Shown here one piece after another: positions 25,360 to 37,800 of a stretch of 64,000 bases of DNA. The translations under genes and the position numbers were made by a program. Every line of letters begins with the position of its first letter. Position 1 is the first letter of the stretch. The notes under the pieces were generated by a model. That model worked only from the letters and a program-made list of their open reading frames with translations. It was not told where the DNA came from and did not search any database. Origin of the DNA: Castanea sativa (lineage: Eukaryota; Streptophyta; Magnoliopsida; Fagales; Fagaceae); assembly GCF_040712315.1 (NCBI RefSeq), contig NC_134013.1:81598001-81662000 (forward strand), given 5' to 3'.

Positions 25360-28219
25360 TCAAAAATTCTTGCAGTTGGATTTAAAGTTTTGACTTAAAA
25401 TTTGGGTTTCTTCAAGTTTCTGTAAGACTTCTTCCATGTTTGGTCTTTCTTGTTCATTTGGAGTAGTACATTGAACAGCTACTGATAATACATTTTGAAA
25501 TTCAGTTACAATGTAAGCCCCATTTAAGCATGGATCTGCCATGGCACTTATGCTTCCTCCTTTCATTATTGCATTCCTTGCCTGTATCAGTGACAAATGA
25601 CAATAGAAATATATTCAGCTCATCTGCTGGAATTTGCCATCTTAGGCTTATAAAATAGTAACATGCTATACAATATGGGAGACAACATGTCAATTAGAGC
25701 ATACCTCTTCAACCAGAAATTCTGGCTTTCTTCCTGTCAAAAGTTGAAGTAGCACAACCCCAAAATGAAAACATCATTTGCAGTGGTTTCCATCCTTTCA
25801 GGCTTCTTTAACTTGTAGCGTGATAAAATACGGTCTGAAATCTTAGGCTCTAGTTTCTCAGTCAGTAATATGTTTGCTAACTGAGACATATTGGAGACTT
25901 GGAGTATTAGTTATTAGCACCATCGCACTTAGTATTAGGTATAGGTGAAATGAATTAATTTTACCTTTATGTCTCCATGAACTAATTTTTCCAAGGGATT
26001 GGTATGAAGAAACCATAAGCCCCTTGCAATGCCAATAAATATCTGCATCCGCCGCTCCCATGTCAAGATTACTGTCCTTTTGTCACCTGTTAGATACATT
26101 CATTGCTAATTACCAAGTTTGTGAAAATGGTATAGGAGAATCATTTATTTATTTATAATAAAAGGCAATAATATATGAAAAAATATTTAAAGAAGAAGGC
26201 ATTATATGCATCTAGAATATGCTTCATTTATCTCACGAGTCACAACATATGGATCCTTCACAGTTGTGGGCTCTAAATATTATGAGAGAAATAATGCATA
26301 TGTCAGATGCATAAAATAATTATTTTATTTAAGGTTGTATGCTAATGTTTAGTAGCAATTTTGAAAGGTGCATACAACCCCCTTTTTTTTTTTTTTTGGA
26401 GAAAGAAAATTAAAACTGAAATTTTCCTGTGTATTTGGAGGTAAATGGAAGTGCAAGTGACAGGATTGTAGAGAGGAATTGAGGGAGTTTTGTATGCACT
26501 TCCTTGTGGCATGCTATAAATTAAAAACCCATATCTTCGTTAAAAAAGCTTACCGAGAAGCCAGCTTGAAAGATCACCGTTGACACAGTACTCATAAACA
26601 AGACACTCATCTCCTCTGTCACAACATCCCACAGTACTCACCAAATTAGGATGCCTTAATTTCGCTTTCCGGCAAATCTCATCAATGAAATTGTGAAGCT
26701 CAATGCCCTCATTAAGTCTCTTGATTGCTGATTTCATTCCACTTGGCATTATTCCAACGTACATTTTCCCTGAATAATTTTCTTTGTTTCATTAGTTCAA
26801 CTTGCATCTCACTAATGAGTTCAATAAATCAAGTGGTCATGACCATCATACCAAGAGTTCCCTCTCCAATCAAGTTTGAATTATTGAAAGAATCAGTAGC
26901 TTTAGCCATTTCATCTGGTGAGAATATATAGAGATCAGAGCAGTTTAAGGGTCTTTTGGCTTCATCCTCTGGTTCTTTTTTAAACACCACAGCTGCCACA
27001 GCCAACATGCATGAGGTCATTGAGATAGTCACAAAAGATGCAGTGTTGAAGACCACTAATCTATCATGTATCTCACCTGATAAATTTTTCAGGTCCTTTT
27101 CACTTGCATATTGAATTTGCTTCCTTGTGAGAATATATAGAAGTGGAGCTAAGATGACAAGCACTGCAGCCACAATTACTGTAGCAAGGAGTGCCTTGGA
27201 ATCCAGTAGATGTTCTTTGACTTCTTTCACACATTTAACAGTCAATTAAGGCTAAAGTACATTTTACTGTACACTAAGAGAAGTAGAAAAGCAAATAAAA
27301 ATTTAAGGTTCACCAATTTCTGTTCACTAACCTATTCTATGAGTTTGTGTAGGCCATGAAAACTCTGAAACACAAGGGAACAAAAACATTCAAACTAAGC
27401 AATAAGAGGGAATATTTTCCATTAATGAAAACTGGGAAAGCTTACCTATTTCATTCCATAAACAAGAAAAAGTTCCTTGAACCCAGTTCTGGAAATCCAC
27501 ATCTGAGCTTGCAAGACTAACAAGGAGAGCTTCATTACACCTATTGCCATTTGAACTATCACCTTTTTTTAGAGCTTGTAATGACTGCTTATAAGACATG
27601 ACACAATTAAAACATGTCTCATCACTATAATTACTAGCATATAAATTTTTACAATTTGATCGGAAGGCGTTATATCTCTCAATCCCAAGAAAACTTATGA
27701 TTGAATCAATGTTACTTGAGCATAGTTCTCCTGTTGAAGAAGATATTAAATCTTGGAGTTCACATTTAGCAAGATTTGAACTCTGGTGAAGATTTTGTAA
27801 TGTGTTACTACAATCTTTGGCTTCAGGCAACTGGAGGAATATGGACCCAGAGTGGTTGGCTTCTATTGCCATTGCTTTGAAGAGAGATTGGAGGGCTGAG
27901 CTGCAGCATGCCTTCATTACAGAAGATGGGACAGAGTTTGCAGATATGTCAAAGCACTCACTCTGTGCTTCATATGGGAACTGGCTAAAATTCAATTTGC
28001 AAGTACCTGAAACATAAGAATAAAGCTCTGTGAAAGCAGTGGTTAAGGATAGAGATTGAGCTAACTTTGGTTATTTATTTTTTTAGCATGCTTACTTGAA
28101 TTTATGCTGAGAGGATTGCTTAGGAATATGAAGATGAATAGGAAGACATAGAGAATGGCCATTAGTGGTGATTTTGAGGACTGATTTTGAGGTTTTCTTC
28201 TTTGTACTTGGCCAAACAT
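25360..28219 (-). pseudogene. SPARK-type receptor-like kinase, 8 exons, frameshifted in exon 7
   Basis: Exons in transcript order: 28096-28219, 27446-28006, 27332-27364, 26852-27223, 26554-26769, 25965-26086, 25705-25880, 25360-25581. There is a signal peptide (ILYVFLFIFIFL) and a cysteine-rich ectodomain (CFDISANSVPSSV, KACCSSAL, CFNCVMSYKQSL, RCNEALLVSLAS) of the kind I associate with SPARK receptors. A transmembrane helix (ATVIVAAVLVILAPLLYIL) and a second hydrophobic stretch follow. The kinase shows GEGTLG, SAIKRL, HGDIKLANILL (HRD changed to HGD) and ISDRILSRYK where ISDFGL is expected, so Phe and Gly of DFG are lost. Exons sum to 1826 nt, one short of a full frame. The missing base lies near 25768-25775, between DVF and GVVLLQLL, and causes a stop at once. 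It is either a pseudogene of a pseudokinase or an assembly error. Without the break it would encode about 608 aa. Confidence 0.78.
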
Positions 28220-30060
28220 GAAATTAATTTATAGTCTCTAGATGTCTTATTCTAATGATTTTTGCACATACACCAAGAGAGTCGGTTTGGTGTTATTAGT
28301 TTTTTTTAATTATTATTTTATGATTTATAAGCATTTTAGAATATGATCAATTTAAAGTATGTAGAATAGATCCAGCTTATGAGTTATGACCAATTCGCAG
28401 GAATTGGAAACGACCAGATGCGGACAGTGTCTGTTGTAAACATGTGTCCACATTTGGATGTGTCCGATTTGGATAGTAACTAGACACAAGCGGAACCTAT
28501 CTAGGACGGAACAAATTTTCTTTATTTCACTTGAAATGAAGAGAGTCTATTTCATGCTTAAGATTTTATTTCCTAAATCTAATCATGTACAAAATGCTAT
28601 GTTATTTAAAAATTTTAAACATCATAGTACTAAATCTATCTTTAAATATGTAATATTTAATTGAAACTATAAAATAGATCAATTTCAAATTGACAGGAGA
28701 CAAACTACTGTTACAAATATAGGCAAGCTGTGAAGTCAGACAAATCAATATAGATTACCGAATATAATTTTATTGAAGTTTCATGTTTACAGAAACGTGT
28801 TCTCAGTTATTTGCTTTTAACCCAAAAATTTAATAGCTTAAAGGAGAATTTGATTAGTATAAGGCTGTCAATTCAAAGCTCTCAAAGAACACTAGAGCAT
28901 ATTCATAAATCGTAGTATAAGGTTTGCAAAAACGTAAGCAGTTGTGCTGAAATATAATGCTCATAGGATCATCTCCATATTTGATATACATGGTATGACA
29001 CAGTGTACAAAACTCCAACACTATATTCATTTGTACAATAAATAGAAAGAATCCTTACAAGTTGCATCAGAGATCCAAATGAATTTCACTTACCCACTTC
29101 TAATTAATTTGAAAATGCCATATAGCAACTTCATCCTTGAATTGTTGTTTCATGTAAAGTTGTAAATTTCAAATCTTAGCAAATTTTGCAAAAAATGGAG
29201 AGAAAATCAACATAGATTTACATTGTTTGGTGTGCCTACATCCTGGGGAGCAAGCAATGAAAAAATAAATCACTTAAGAAAGTGAAGGATTTCGCATTGA
29301 ATTGTGTTTCTAAAGAAACCCTAATATGGTATATTGAAATTTCTTTATATACCCTAACCGTACCATGGTTCCGCTTCATCCATGAGACCCCTAAACTAGA
29401 ATCTAATGTTACTTCTCAATAACAAATTGAACCGCTATCTCAAACAAAGGTTGTGCAGTTAACAAATTAAAAAGAAAAAAAGGAGCATTGTCTTGCTTGT
29501 CACAATAATAAAATGGCAAACACTAGAGGTCAATTTTCCCGTAGCATATCTTTTTCCTCCTGTATTTGGGGGTCTGAGGCCGGCCTAATGTGATTTGGTG
29601 TGACCTACAACACATAGCAACACTCTATTGACCATTGACTCAATCTAGACCTTCAAAATCCAGACCAAAATTTGTGTTTGAACTTTGAACTTTGAACTTT
29701 GAACTATTACTACGCACCCGTATCATAAGTCATAACCATGCAATTATTAGATTCTTGGCAATTATATTATATTTGGTGTGAAATCTGTGGATGTTTCTGA
29801 AATTCTAGCTTTTAATTTGCATCATATATATATATATATATATATATAGAAGAAATGTTAACGAGCACTGTGTGTTGCATGTTAAGATTTTCCTTAATTA
29901 ATAAAAATGACAAAAATTATTTAAAAGGTTACCAAAAAGGATAAAAAAAAACTATTAAAAATTTGTCAAAAAATTAAAAAGCTACAAAAAATAGAAAGGA
30001 TGCTGTAAAAAGCTGCAAAAGGTTATTGTTAACGGACACCTTACAGTACCCGTTAACACA

Positions 30061-30127
<67 letters not shown>

Positions 30128-30470
30128 TTGCCTATTTTTCTTGGTGAAATGACTCGTATTATAGGAAAGAACCGCCAAGTCCATAAAAGTTGATTCTGCT
30201 TAGTTAAGGTTAAATGGGGATTAATTTCGTTTACCAATGATCTATCAACTTGGGAAAAGAAATAAGAATTAGTAGTGATATGCTTAACAATTCACTGGAC
30301 AAATTCAGAACTGAGACATGCTAAGGATACAACACAATTCACAACATTCTCAAATGAGTATTAAACAAAATTTTAAATTTCACAATGTAGTGGACTCGGT
30401 GTGTGTGATGGTAGGATAATTTAGGAATGTTGTGAAATTGTTATGTTCCTAACTTTATATATTCCATTTG
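28220..30470. other. Intergenic AT-rich region without recognised genes
   Basis: This is the upstream side of the kinase gene, then AT-rich sequence. It includes a tttgaac tandem run (about 29677-29704), (TA)n tracts at 29823-29848 and 30066-30124, and nothing that reads as a conserved protein. Confidence 0.7.
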
Positions 30471-30474
30471 GTGT

Positions 30475-30890
30475 TAATCTATCACCTGAATTCGCCATAG
30501 CATCAACGCATTTCTTTGTTTCCGTATAGCTACGTTCCACTCAACATTGAGGGAATGCTTAGATGAAATTCCTGCATTCAATAACAACATTGGATAAGAG
30601 CTTGTTCGGATGTTGTTAACCATTAAGAGATATAACTAGTTCCTTGGCATCTATTTAATTGTGTAATCACTGGATTCCTAAATCTTTAGCAAGCACCAAA
30701 CTATCAAGTAAGGCCAAAATTCTACTATGAAACTAATTGCTGAACCCAAAGCCAGCTAAAAAGCTCTCAACCAAAGCCCATTGAACTATTGAAGTCCCTA
30801 ATGAGGCCTCCTCGGTTAGCAAGACCTGGATTGCCCAATGAGGAGCTATCAATGTTCAACTTAAACCAATCTGCATCAAGCTTTTTCTAG
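30475..30890 (-). pseudogene. RNase H (RVT_3-type) relic
   Basis: The minus strand reads ADWFKLNIDSSSLGNPGLA, then RGGLIRDFNSSMGFG, closely matching the start of plant retroelement RNase H (W-x-K-L-N-x-D-G-S...G). The usual DGS Asp-Gly is changed to DSS. Frames break afterwards, with further relic sequence down to about 30480. It is a dead retroelement fragment. Confidence 0.75.
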
Positions 30891-31249
30891 CTATAAGTTG
30901 AAGACTTGGGTCCTGTTAGTTGCCTTCGAGTACTTTGTCAAAGGACGTCTTATCATGAATCTTGTGATCAACAGCGACACCTACCCTTCAGATCACTTCA
31001 GCAAGCCCAAGCCAACGGCCAAATTTGGATATCTGTGGGTTGGGCTTAGTACCCTACCAAACAAATGGGCACAAGTAAACATTTGTTTAGGTTATTTTCT
31101 GAGTAAACAAGACTAACAAGTCAAGCTCAAATACAATAATGTGTTTAGTAAATATGCTTGTGAACATAAGACTCAATTTAATTATATATCTATATAAAGA
31201 ATACTATATTTTATATGTATATTTTTTCTAAAAATATACTTATATAGAC

Positions 31250-31450
31250 TTGGTGTGCATTTGGCATGGTGAAATTTGCCAGTTTATTTTACTATTCAGC
31301 TTATTTTTGGTACTATTCATGAGCTCACAGCACTTTTTAGTACTATTCATGAGTCTTGTTGTACTATTTCAACTAACTTTTACCTTTATCTACAATACTT
31401 TTAGCAAAAAGTTTTCAGTTTCAGCAAAATAAACGGATCTCAAACAAACC
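31250..31450. mobile_element. MITE-like dispersed repeat, copy 2
   Basis: Same motif order as 5755-5955: gtgtgcatttggc, tactattcag, two tactattcatgag blocks, cagtttcagcaaaataaacg, then atctcaaacaaaccc. Roughly the same length and non-coding. Confidence 0.6.
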
Positions 31451-31833
31451 CTTGACAATGGATTATATGAATTTGTAAAATAGGTTCATATAATGATAAT
31501 AAATTATTATTTGTGATTTATTGATAATATAAACAGTATATTCATAGTAAAAATGTATAGATTTGTGAAGGGGTAACAAATTTTAGTCATGGTTTTACTA
31601 TATATGGAGAAAAAAATTAATTAATTAACTCATGAATAAGCTCGTGTTTGTTCTAATAAGAAAATGATTCAAGCTTAAATATGTAACCTTGTTTAGTGAT
31701 GAACTCAAACTTAACTTGTATTTGAAGTTATATTAAATGAACAAACCTGAATTTTTTATACTCAACTCAACTTTACTTGTTTATAACCTTGCTCAATACT
31801 CAACTCAATGCTACGTGGTTTGCCCACACAAAA

Positions 31834-31860
31834 AATATATATATATATATATATATATAT
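31834..31860. repeat. (TA)n microsatellite
   Basis: Simple alternating TA tract in intergenic DNA. Confidence 0.9.
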
Positions 31861-32104
31861 CCATGAATACATCTTTAGAATAGCTATTATTGTAATCCTC
31901 ATAAAGTACAATTTGAAGATAAATTATAAAACACTAATTATACGATGACGCCAAAAAAACATATTATCTTATTTAATAGTAATTGTTTTTTTTTTACAAC
32001 CTTCAATGGAAGAAAAGAAAAGGTGAAACTACTTTAAGATGTTTTTTAATAGACAATAACTATATAATCCCAAGGCACAAACTTACAACCAAACTGCTCC
32101 ACAA

Positions 32105-32328
32105 TTGTCAAAAAACTTGTAATTCAATTGCCACCTTCTAATATTTTTAAGGAAGATGTTTAGGGTTTAAATCTCTCCTCCCCACCTCATTGTATTTGTA
32201 ACTATCAAATTATCAAATTTTTTTTTTTTATCCCCATAACTGTCTTGTAGTCGAGTGGCATCTAGGTTCCTATGTAAGTACTAGGATTCTATCCCCCACG
32301 CTTACCAGCCAAAAAAAAAAAAAAAAAA
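32105..32328 (+). mobile_element. SINE-like retroposons, possibly two in tandem
   Basis: A first block (attcaattgccacc ... gggtttaaatctctcctccc) runs to a T-rich end. A second (cttgtagtcgagtggcatct ... ggattctatcccccac) ends in an 18-A tail at 32311-32328. Both have spaced A-box-like and B-box-like motifs typical of tRNA-derived SINEs. No target duplication was confirmed. A similar poly-A-ended block lies at 32984-33073. Confidence 0.42.
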
Positions 32329-33663
32329 GACCACAACCATGTTTTCTTCGTGAGTAATACTTGTTATAAGTGATTGACTCCAACATTTTGGTGTTTCATA
32401 ATCACATACCTAACCCTATGTTATAAGCACCCAATCAATTTGATGGTCCAAAAAGTCGGTGTATGTTTTCTATGTATAAAACGTGTTTGTCTTTGACCAT
32501 GGCTCGGTAAAGTTGGGCGAAAGGCAAAGAAGGTCGGTGATCATTTATTTGTGAAATTATATAATTACAAAAGTCAAGTAATCATGGAAATTGAGGCAAA
32601 TCCTCCTATTGTGTTTTGCATTGGTTTGATTTGCTTTTTCAAAAGTACAGAAGAAGGTGTGAAAGACAACACAAATGAAGTGGTCGTAAGTCGTAACATG
32701 CACCAAGAAGTGAAATCTCTCACGCAATTCATGCAATCAATATTTTACACGAATTTATGTATCATGAATTGCTATTTGCTATTTGTGTGATATACAACAT
32801 TCGAATGGTCAATTTCTATTCTAAGTTGCTAATGGAATGAGCCTTTTCATTCTTGAATTATTGTACCATTTGTTGTTCTCATGAAGCCTGCCGGTAATGC
32901 TGAAGTTGTGAGTTCGAAAACTTATGCGCCCTCAATAATGGTGCCAAGATTTTGTGATCTAAAAATTTTAGCATGTCAAAAATCTTATAACTTAATTGGT
33001 TGGCACTTCTGGCTAAAGTTCAGATTCTCCTCCACCAACTATTGAATTATATGTCCCAAAAAAAAAAAAAAACATGGTTACTCAATTATCACAATATGTG
33101 TATCATATAATCGTCTATAATCACATAATATATCATACATAATTATATGATTAATAATTAATAAAACTTATCATATTTACACATATAATACAAGTTACGT
33201 TTTATGCATATAGTTTTATGTCACCTTGTATAATGTGTTTCCTTTGAAAAATATTAAGAAGAAAATAAAGGCAAAGAAGAGAGAAAACAACAAATTAAGG
33301 TAATTTGGCCTTAGAGACGGGCAACAAAATTTCAAAGTGAAACCATATCTTTATTATTATTATTATTATTTTACATGTATCCATGAAATGGTATATATAA
33401 AAAACAGAGTAGACCTATTATTAATTGTAATCTTAATACCTTGGTGGCTTTTCAATACCAAATAGTTCATAATATTGTAGAAAACCGTGGTTCCTTGTAG
33501 CCTATGGCCCTATAGCATTCTAACGAAATGAATTCCTATGATCAAAGTTCTAAAAATTATCTGGTAAAAAAAAGTTCTAAAAAGTATAAGATACTACTTC
33601 AATTAAAACTTTATTATTGAAAATTTAAAACAAATTAAACATCACGATTTTAGACATTTCAAG

Positions 33664-33831
33664 ACCATCGCATACCCTTGGTGCGATAGTCACTTCACAA
33701 GTATAAATGCTTGTGGAGTGTGGGGGGCAAGGGCCGGGGTTCAAGTCTCCAAGAAGGAGCTTCACACACATATACACTTAGATTAAGCTAGAGTAGAAAT
33801 TCTATCTTGTATAAAAAATAAAAATAAAAAC
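33664..33831 (+). mobile_element. tRNA-derived SINE with 10-bp target duplication
   Basis: The body starts accatcgcatacccttggtg with an A-box-like tggtgcgatagtcac. A B-box-like ggttcaagtctcc (about 33737) follows, and the tail is an A-rich aaaaaataaaaataaaaa. It is bracketed by acatttcaag at 33654-33663 and 33832-33841. Box spacing and tail fit a plant SINE. Confidence 0.85.
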
Positions 33832-34060
33832 ACATTTCAAGTTAAACATAAATCTCTCTCCAAAAAAAAAAAAAGTTAAACATAAATCTACACGTTCATA
33901 ATGTTCCAAATTTCCAATTCAAACCATATACCTTTGTAGTGACGTCATTAATGACGTCATTAATGTCATTAGAAACGTCAAGAAATACTAAACAATTGAG
34001 TTACAAGATTTTTTATGTTTGAAATTATAGATGGGTACTCAGGATTTTCACCTCTCGGGC

Positions 34061-34302
34061 CAAGGGCTTTTTGCCTTGTAACCTTGTTTGGCTTGACACC
34101 TTGTATCCCACATTAAAGAGAACTCTTCCCACGCGCCGAAGAGAGGAGTGTACCATCAGACTCCTCCCACTTTCTCACTTATAAGCTTGTGCCGAAGAGA
34201 GGAGTATACCATCACTTATTAAGTGAGAAAGTGGAAGGAGTTCTCTTCGATGTGGGATACATGGTGTCAAGCCAAATAAGGTTACAAGGCAAAAAGCCCT
34301 TG
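34061..34302. mobile_element. Hairpin element with about 100-bp inverted arms
   Basis: The left arm begins caagggctttttgcc and continues through ggcttgacacc. The right arm is its imperfect reverse complement and ends ggcaaaaagcccttg. The loop region holds a direct repeat, gccgaagagaggagt, seen at about 34134 and again at about 34191. The full 242 bp could fold into one stem. Non-coding; MITE-like, with no target duplication identified. Confidence 0.7.
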
Positions 34303-34805
34303 TCTTTGGTTGTATTCTTGAAAATGCGCCAAAAATAAAAAATGCCTAAAGTAAATCTTACAACCCTATTGTTATAAAAAAAATAAAAATCACACAACCC
34401 TATTTTAAAAGAATAATAATAAATAAATAAAAATCTCAACAACTTCCAAGTAAATTTCATACATATCCGTGTTCTATTATAATTGTAAAGCAATAAATTT
34501 AAAGAAAAAAAAAATTGAAACCTTAAAAGCTAGTGAAATTCTTTCCTCTTCTACTCACAAATGTGGTTGACATTAAATATATCCGCACTTGGCGGCTAGG
34601 AACAAAGCACAGAAAAAAATTAGGTAGCTTCAGTTTGTCATATAAAGGCAGAGGTACAGGTGACTTTCAGGACCCATTCTATTATCCATACCAAGAAAAA
34701 AAAAACGCATCTTTCTCACATTCATTCACTCTCAAACTCAAAGACCCACAGAGCTTCAAGAAGGGGGGGCCTTTGTGCATTGGAGTTTCTGCAACTCTGC
34801 TCAGA

Positions 34806-37800
34806 ATGGCTTGCAGACTTGCAGACTCTATGTTCCTTTTCATGGTATGCTATTGCTATCCCTTTTCTCTTTCTCAGACACCCTTTTGGTTTCTGCCTTT
34901 TTTTATAAAAAAAAATACTTCTTTTGGGTTTTCATTCTTTCTGGTTTGGAATTCAGGGCCCCCATCAAAAGCCAAGTGGAAGTCACAAAATTTTAGCACA
35001 TTGTTCTCCAGGTATGTAACTCTTTCTCTCTCACTCTGTGTAGGATAAGTCTTTTCTTGGAGTTGTTGCTTCTTCAAATTTAATGTAAAGTTTGGTTATT
35101 TATTTTGGTTCAGATTGATTTTAATTAACTTCTTCATGTTATTTGGCCCAGATGGGGATTTAGGGTCTATTTAATTGTGCACCTCTTATGTTGGAGTACT
35201 TATAAACTCACTTGCATTTTTAAGTTTAGCATATAGCACATTAGATTTTAGAAATGGAGGCTGAAACTTTCTTGATAAAATGCTTCAAACACTTACTTTG
35301 CTTGCATCATACTAGTTATCTTTAGGAAACGAGTGTGAAAAACTGAAGGATTTTGTGCAAAAATAAGCAAGGAATTAAGGAGAGAGTGATATAGGAGCGA
35401 ATTAACTGGAGCCTTCCCTTTAAGCCTTTCAGTTCCTGTTGCACAGCCCCCTTTTTTATCTTTTTTTTTTTTAATGGGTTAATAATTCACGCACCCCGTC
35501 AGGCTTGAATCGAAGACCTGACCTCACCGTCAATCCCATCCTTTTGGAGGGTGAAGTCAGAAGTGCCACTAGACCCAAAGCCTTTGGTGAAACCAACTTT
35601 TTTATCATCTTTAATCAAATGTCATTCTGCACTCAATTTTCTCTCTGTTTGGGAATATTCCATCTAGACCTTTAAAATAAACATCAGGTGGTTGTTGTGT
35701 TTATGATGGCAGCCACCAATCTAGTTTTAGGAAGATAATCAACTAGCTCCAACTTTCCCTTAACCTCAAACAGTACTGCGGTGTATCCATTATGAACAAA
35801 CCTTAAGCTGTTGTGTATATTCTGTAGTTTTACATAGCTCCTACTTACAACTTTTTGCTGTAAAGTTTTGTAAATTGTTACAAGATATGGACTCAAAGTA
35901 GCAACTTTCTCTGCTATACTGCCACCATAGGAATTCACCAGTTCCAAACTTAAACTCTGGGGAGAGTGACAACTGCTACACTACTGGTAACTTTGGCTTT
36001 ACCAAGTGCACTTGTAATGATTTAGCAAAAATAGAAAAAGCTCACTTGTTATGTAATCAAATATTTATCTTATTTGGTAGATACTTTGCCAATGGCCTAC
36101 GGCCCAAGTGGCAACTGGACCCTTTGTAGTGGTCTAGTTCCAGGGTTCAATGAGTCCCACGCATTTTGAGCTTTAAAAAATAAAATTGGGTAGATACTTT
36201 AATGTTCATATAATCATGACCATGTTAACAGTATTTGGCTCACTAAGCTAGCATCAACCATATTGCAGGTTGACTGGCACCTTGTAGTCATCTATAAACT
36301 ATTAAAACATTTGAAGTAGGTAAACTCAAGCTGTGTAAGCGCATTTGATAAACTTTATTAAGAGTTCAAGACTCTCATCCTGCCTTCCATTAAAGCACTT
36401 CAGCTTCGATGAAGCTTGGAGTTGATTCTTTCATTTTTTGTACTTCATACATGATGGGAATTTATCTTTCCCGTTTTCCAATCTAGTTTTGTCATTCAAA
36501 TTTAGTATTAGTTCCTATACTAACAATCTTTCTCGAAGTTTGGGATAGCTTCATGACCCAAATGAACAACTTTTTGTTGACTGCCTTGGTCTCCTATAAA
36601 TTTCCAGAGGATGCGTTTAAAATAAATTTGTCATAATACTTGCATAACCACCCTCTTCCCTCCCCCACACACACAGAAAGACAGATAAAACACATTATAT
36701 GGAAATATATCATTTGCATTTCCAGTTTAGTTTAGTCATTCTAATCTAGTATTCATTCCTATACTAACAAATCTTTCTCAGAGTCTGGTACTCAGCTCCC
36801 CCCCCCCCCCCCCTCTCTCCCCCAAAAAAGGACAAAGATAAAACCAAAAAGTGAAAGCTTTCTCTTAGCATCTATATAGTTATTGTGGCTTCCTTAGGAC
36901 AGTGAAAACTTGTACTTTGATTTTAACAAGATGTTAATAATGTATATACAAAACTTGGCCACCTCATCATCATTTTTTTGAATCACACTAATTCTGAATT
37001 GGAAAACATATAACTTCCTGTTTGTGAAAAAAAAAAATTGGATGCTTTCTAGGGAAGAACCTAAAGAATTTGGATCATGATCCCCTGTATACTTTTAACT
37101 ATATTGAGTAGAACCTCATCTGCATACTGCATGCAAATAAAAACAAGAGCCTTGTTATGCCTAGGCCATGAAATGCATGTTTGATGATTGTAAACCTCCT
37201 ATACAATGGAAAAATATCTTGTCAGCCAAGGGGATGAAACAATTGTTCCTGTTTTGGCTATCACCCAATCCTATAACCATAAATTTATATAGGGAATAAA
37301 ACTTTGAATTCCTTATGAGGACTGGGTGTTTCTTAAGGACATTAGATTGTTGGACTGATGTGCTTTCAAATGTTATCTCTAATTATATTAATATGCAAGC
37401 AATAAACAAAAATCACTAATTGTAAGTAGTCTATTCTACTGGTATTATCAAGTTTTCTGTATGTATGGTTGTTATTCATTGTCAAAACTACGTGAGACTT
37501 ATATTCATTTGAACTATCATTGCATGCGGCATTTCCTAAGTTACTATTGTAGACACCTTATATTGCTTATTCTGATAGACAGGCATATGTTATCTGAAGG
37601 CGGAAAGAGTCATCCAGAAGGGAATCAGGCATGAGCAATTTTTACTTCCAAAGAGAAAGAGTAGAGTTATACAAGCTGTTGCAATTCCAGTTGTACCATC
37701 TCCAGCAGACACTGCTGAGTATAGAAAACAATTAGCTGAAAGCTATGGTTTTAAGCAAATTGGAGAACCACTTCCTGACAATATTAAAATAAAGGATATC

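Noticed and set aside
33940..33972. Short palindromic repeat gacgtcattaatgacgtcat
   Set aside because: Only two to three short repeats. A bZIP-like core is possible but no gene start is nearby to support a regulatory call.
34533..35048. A 171-residue open frame overlapping the FAD6 start
   Set aside because: It reads through FAD6 exon 1, intron 1 and exon 2 in one phase. The spliced FAD6 model explains the conserved residues better.
35684..35947. An 87-residue minus-strand frame in FAD6 intron 2
   Set aside because: Reads smoothly but I recognise no family, and no flanking exons or element boundaries support it. Left unassigned.
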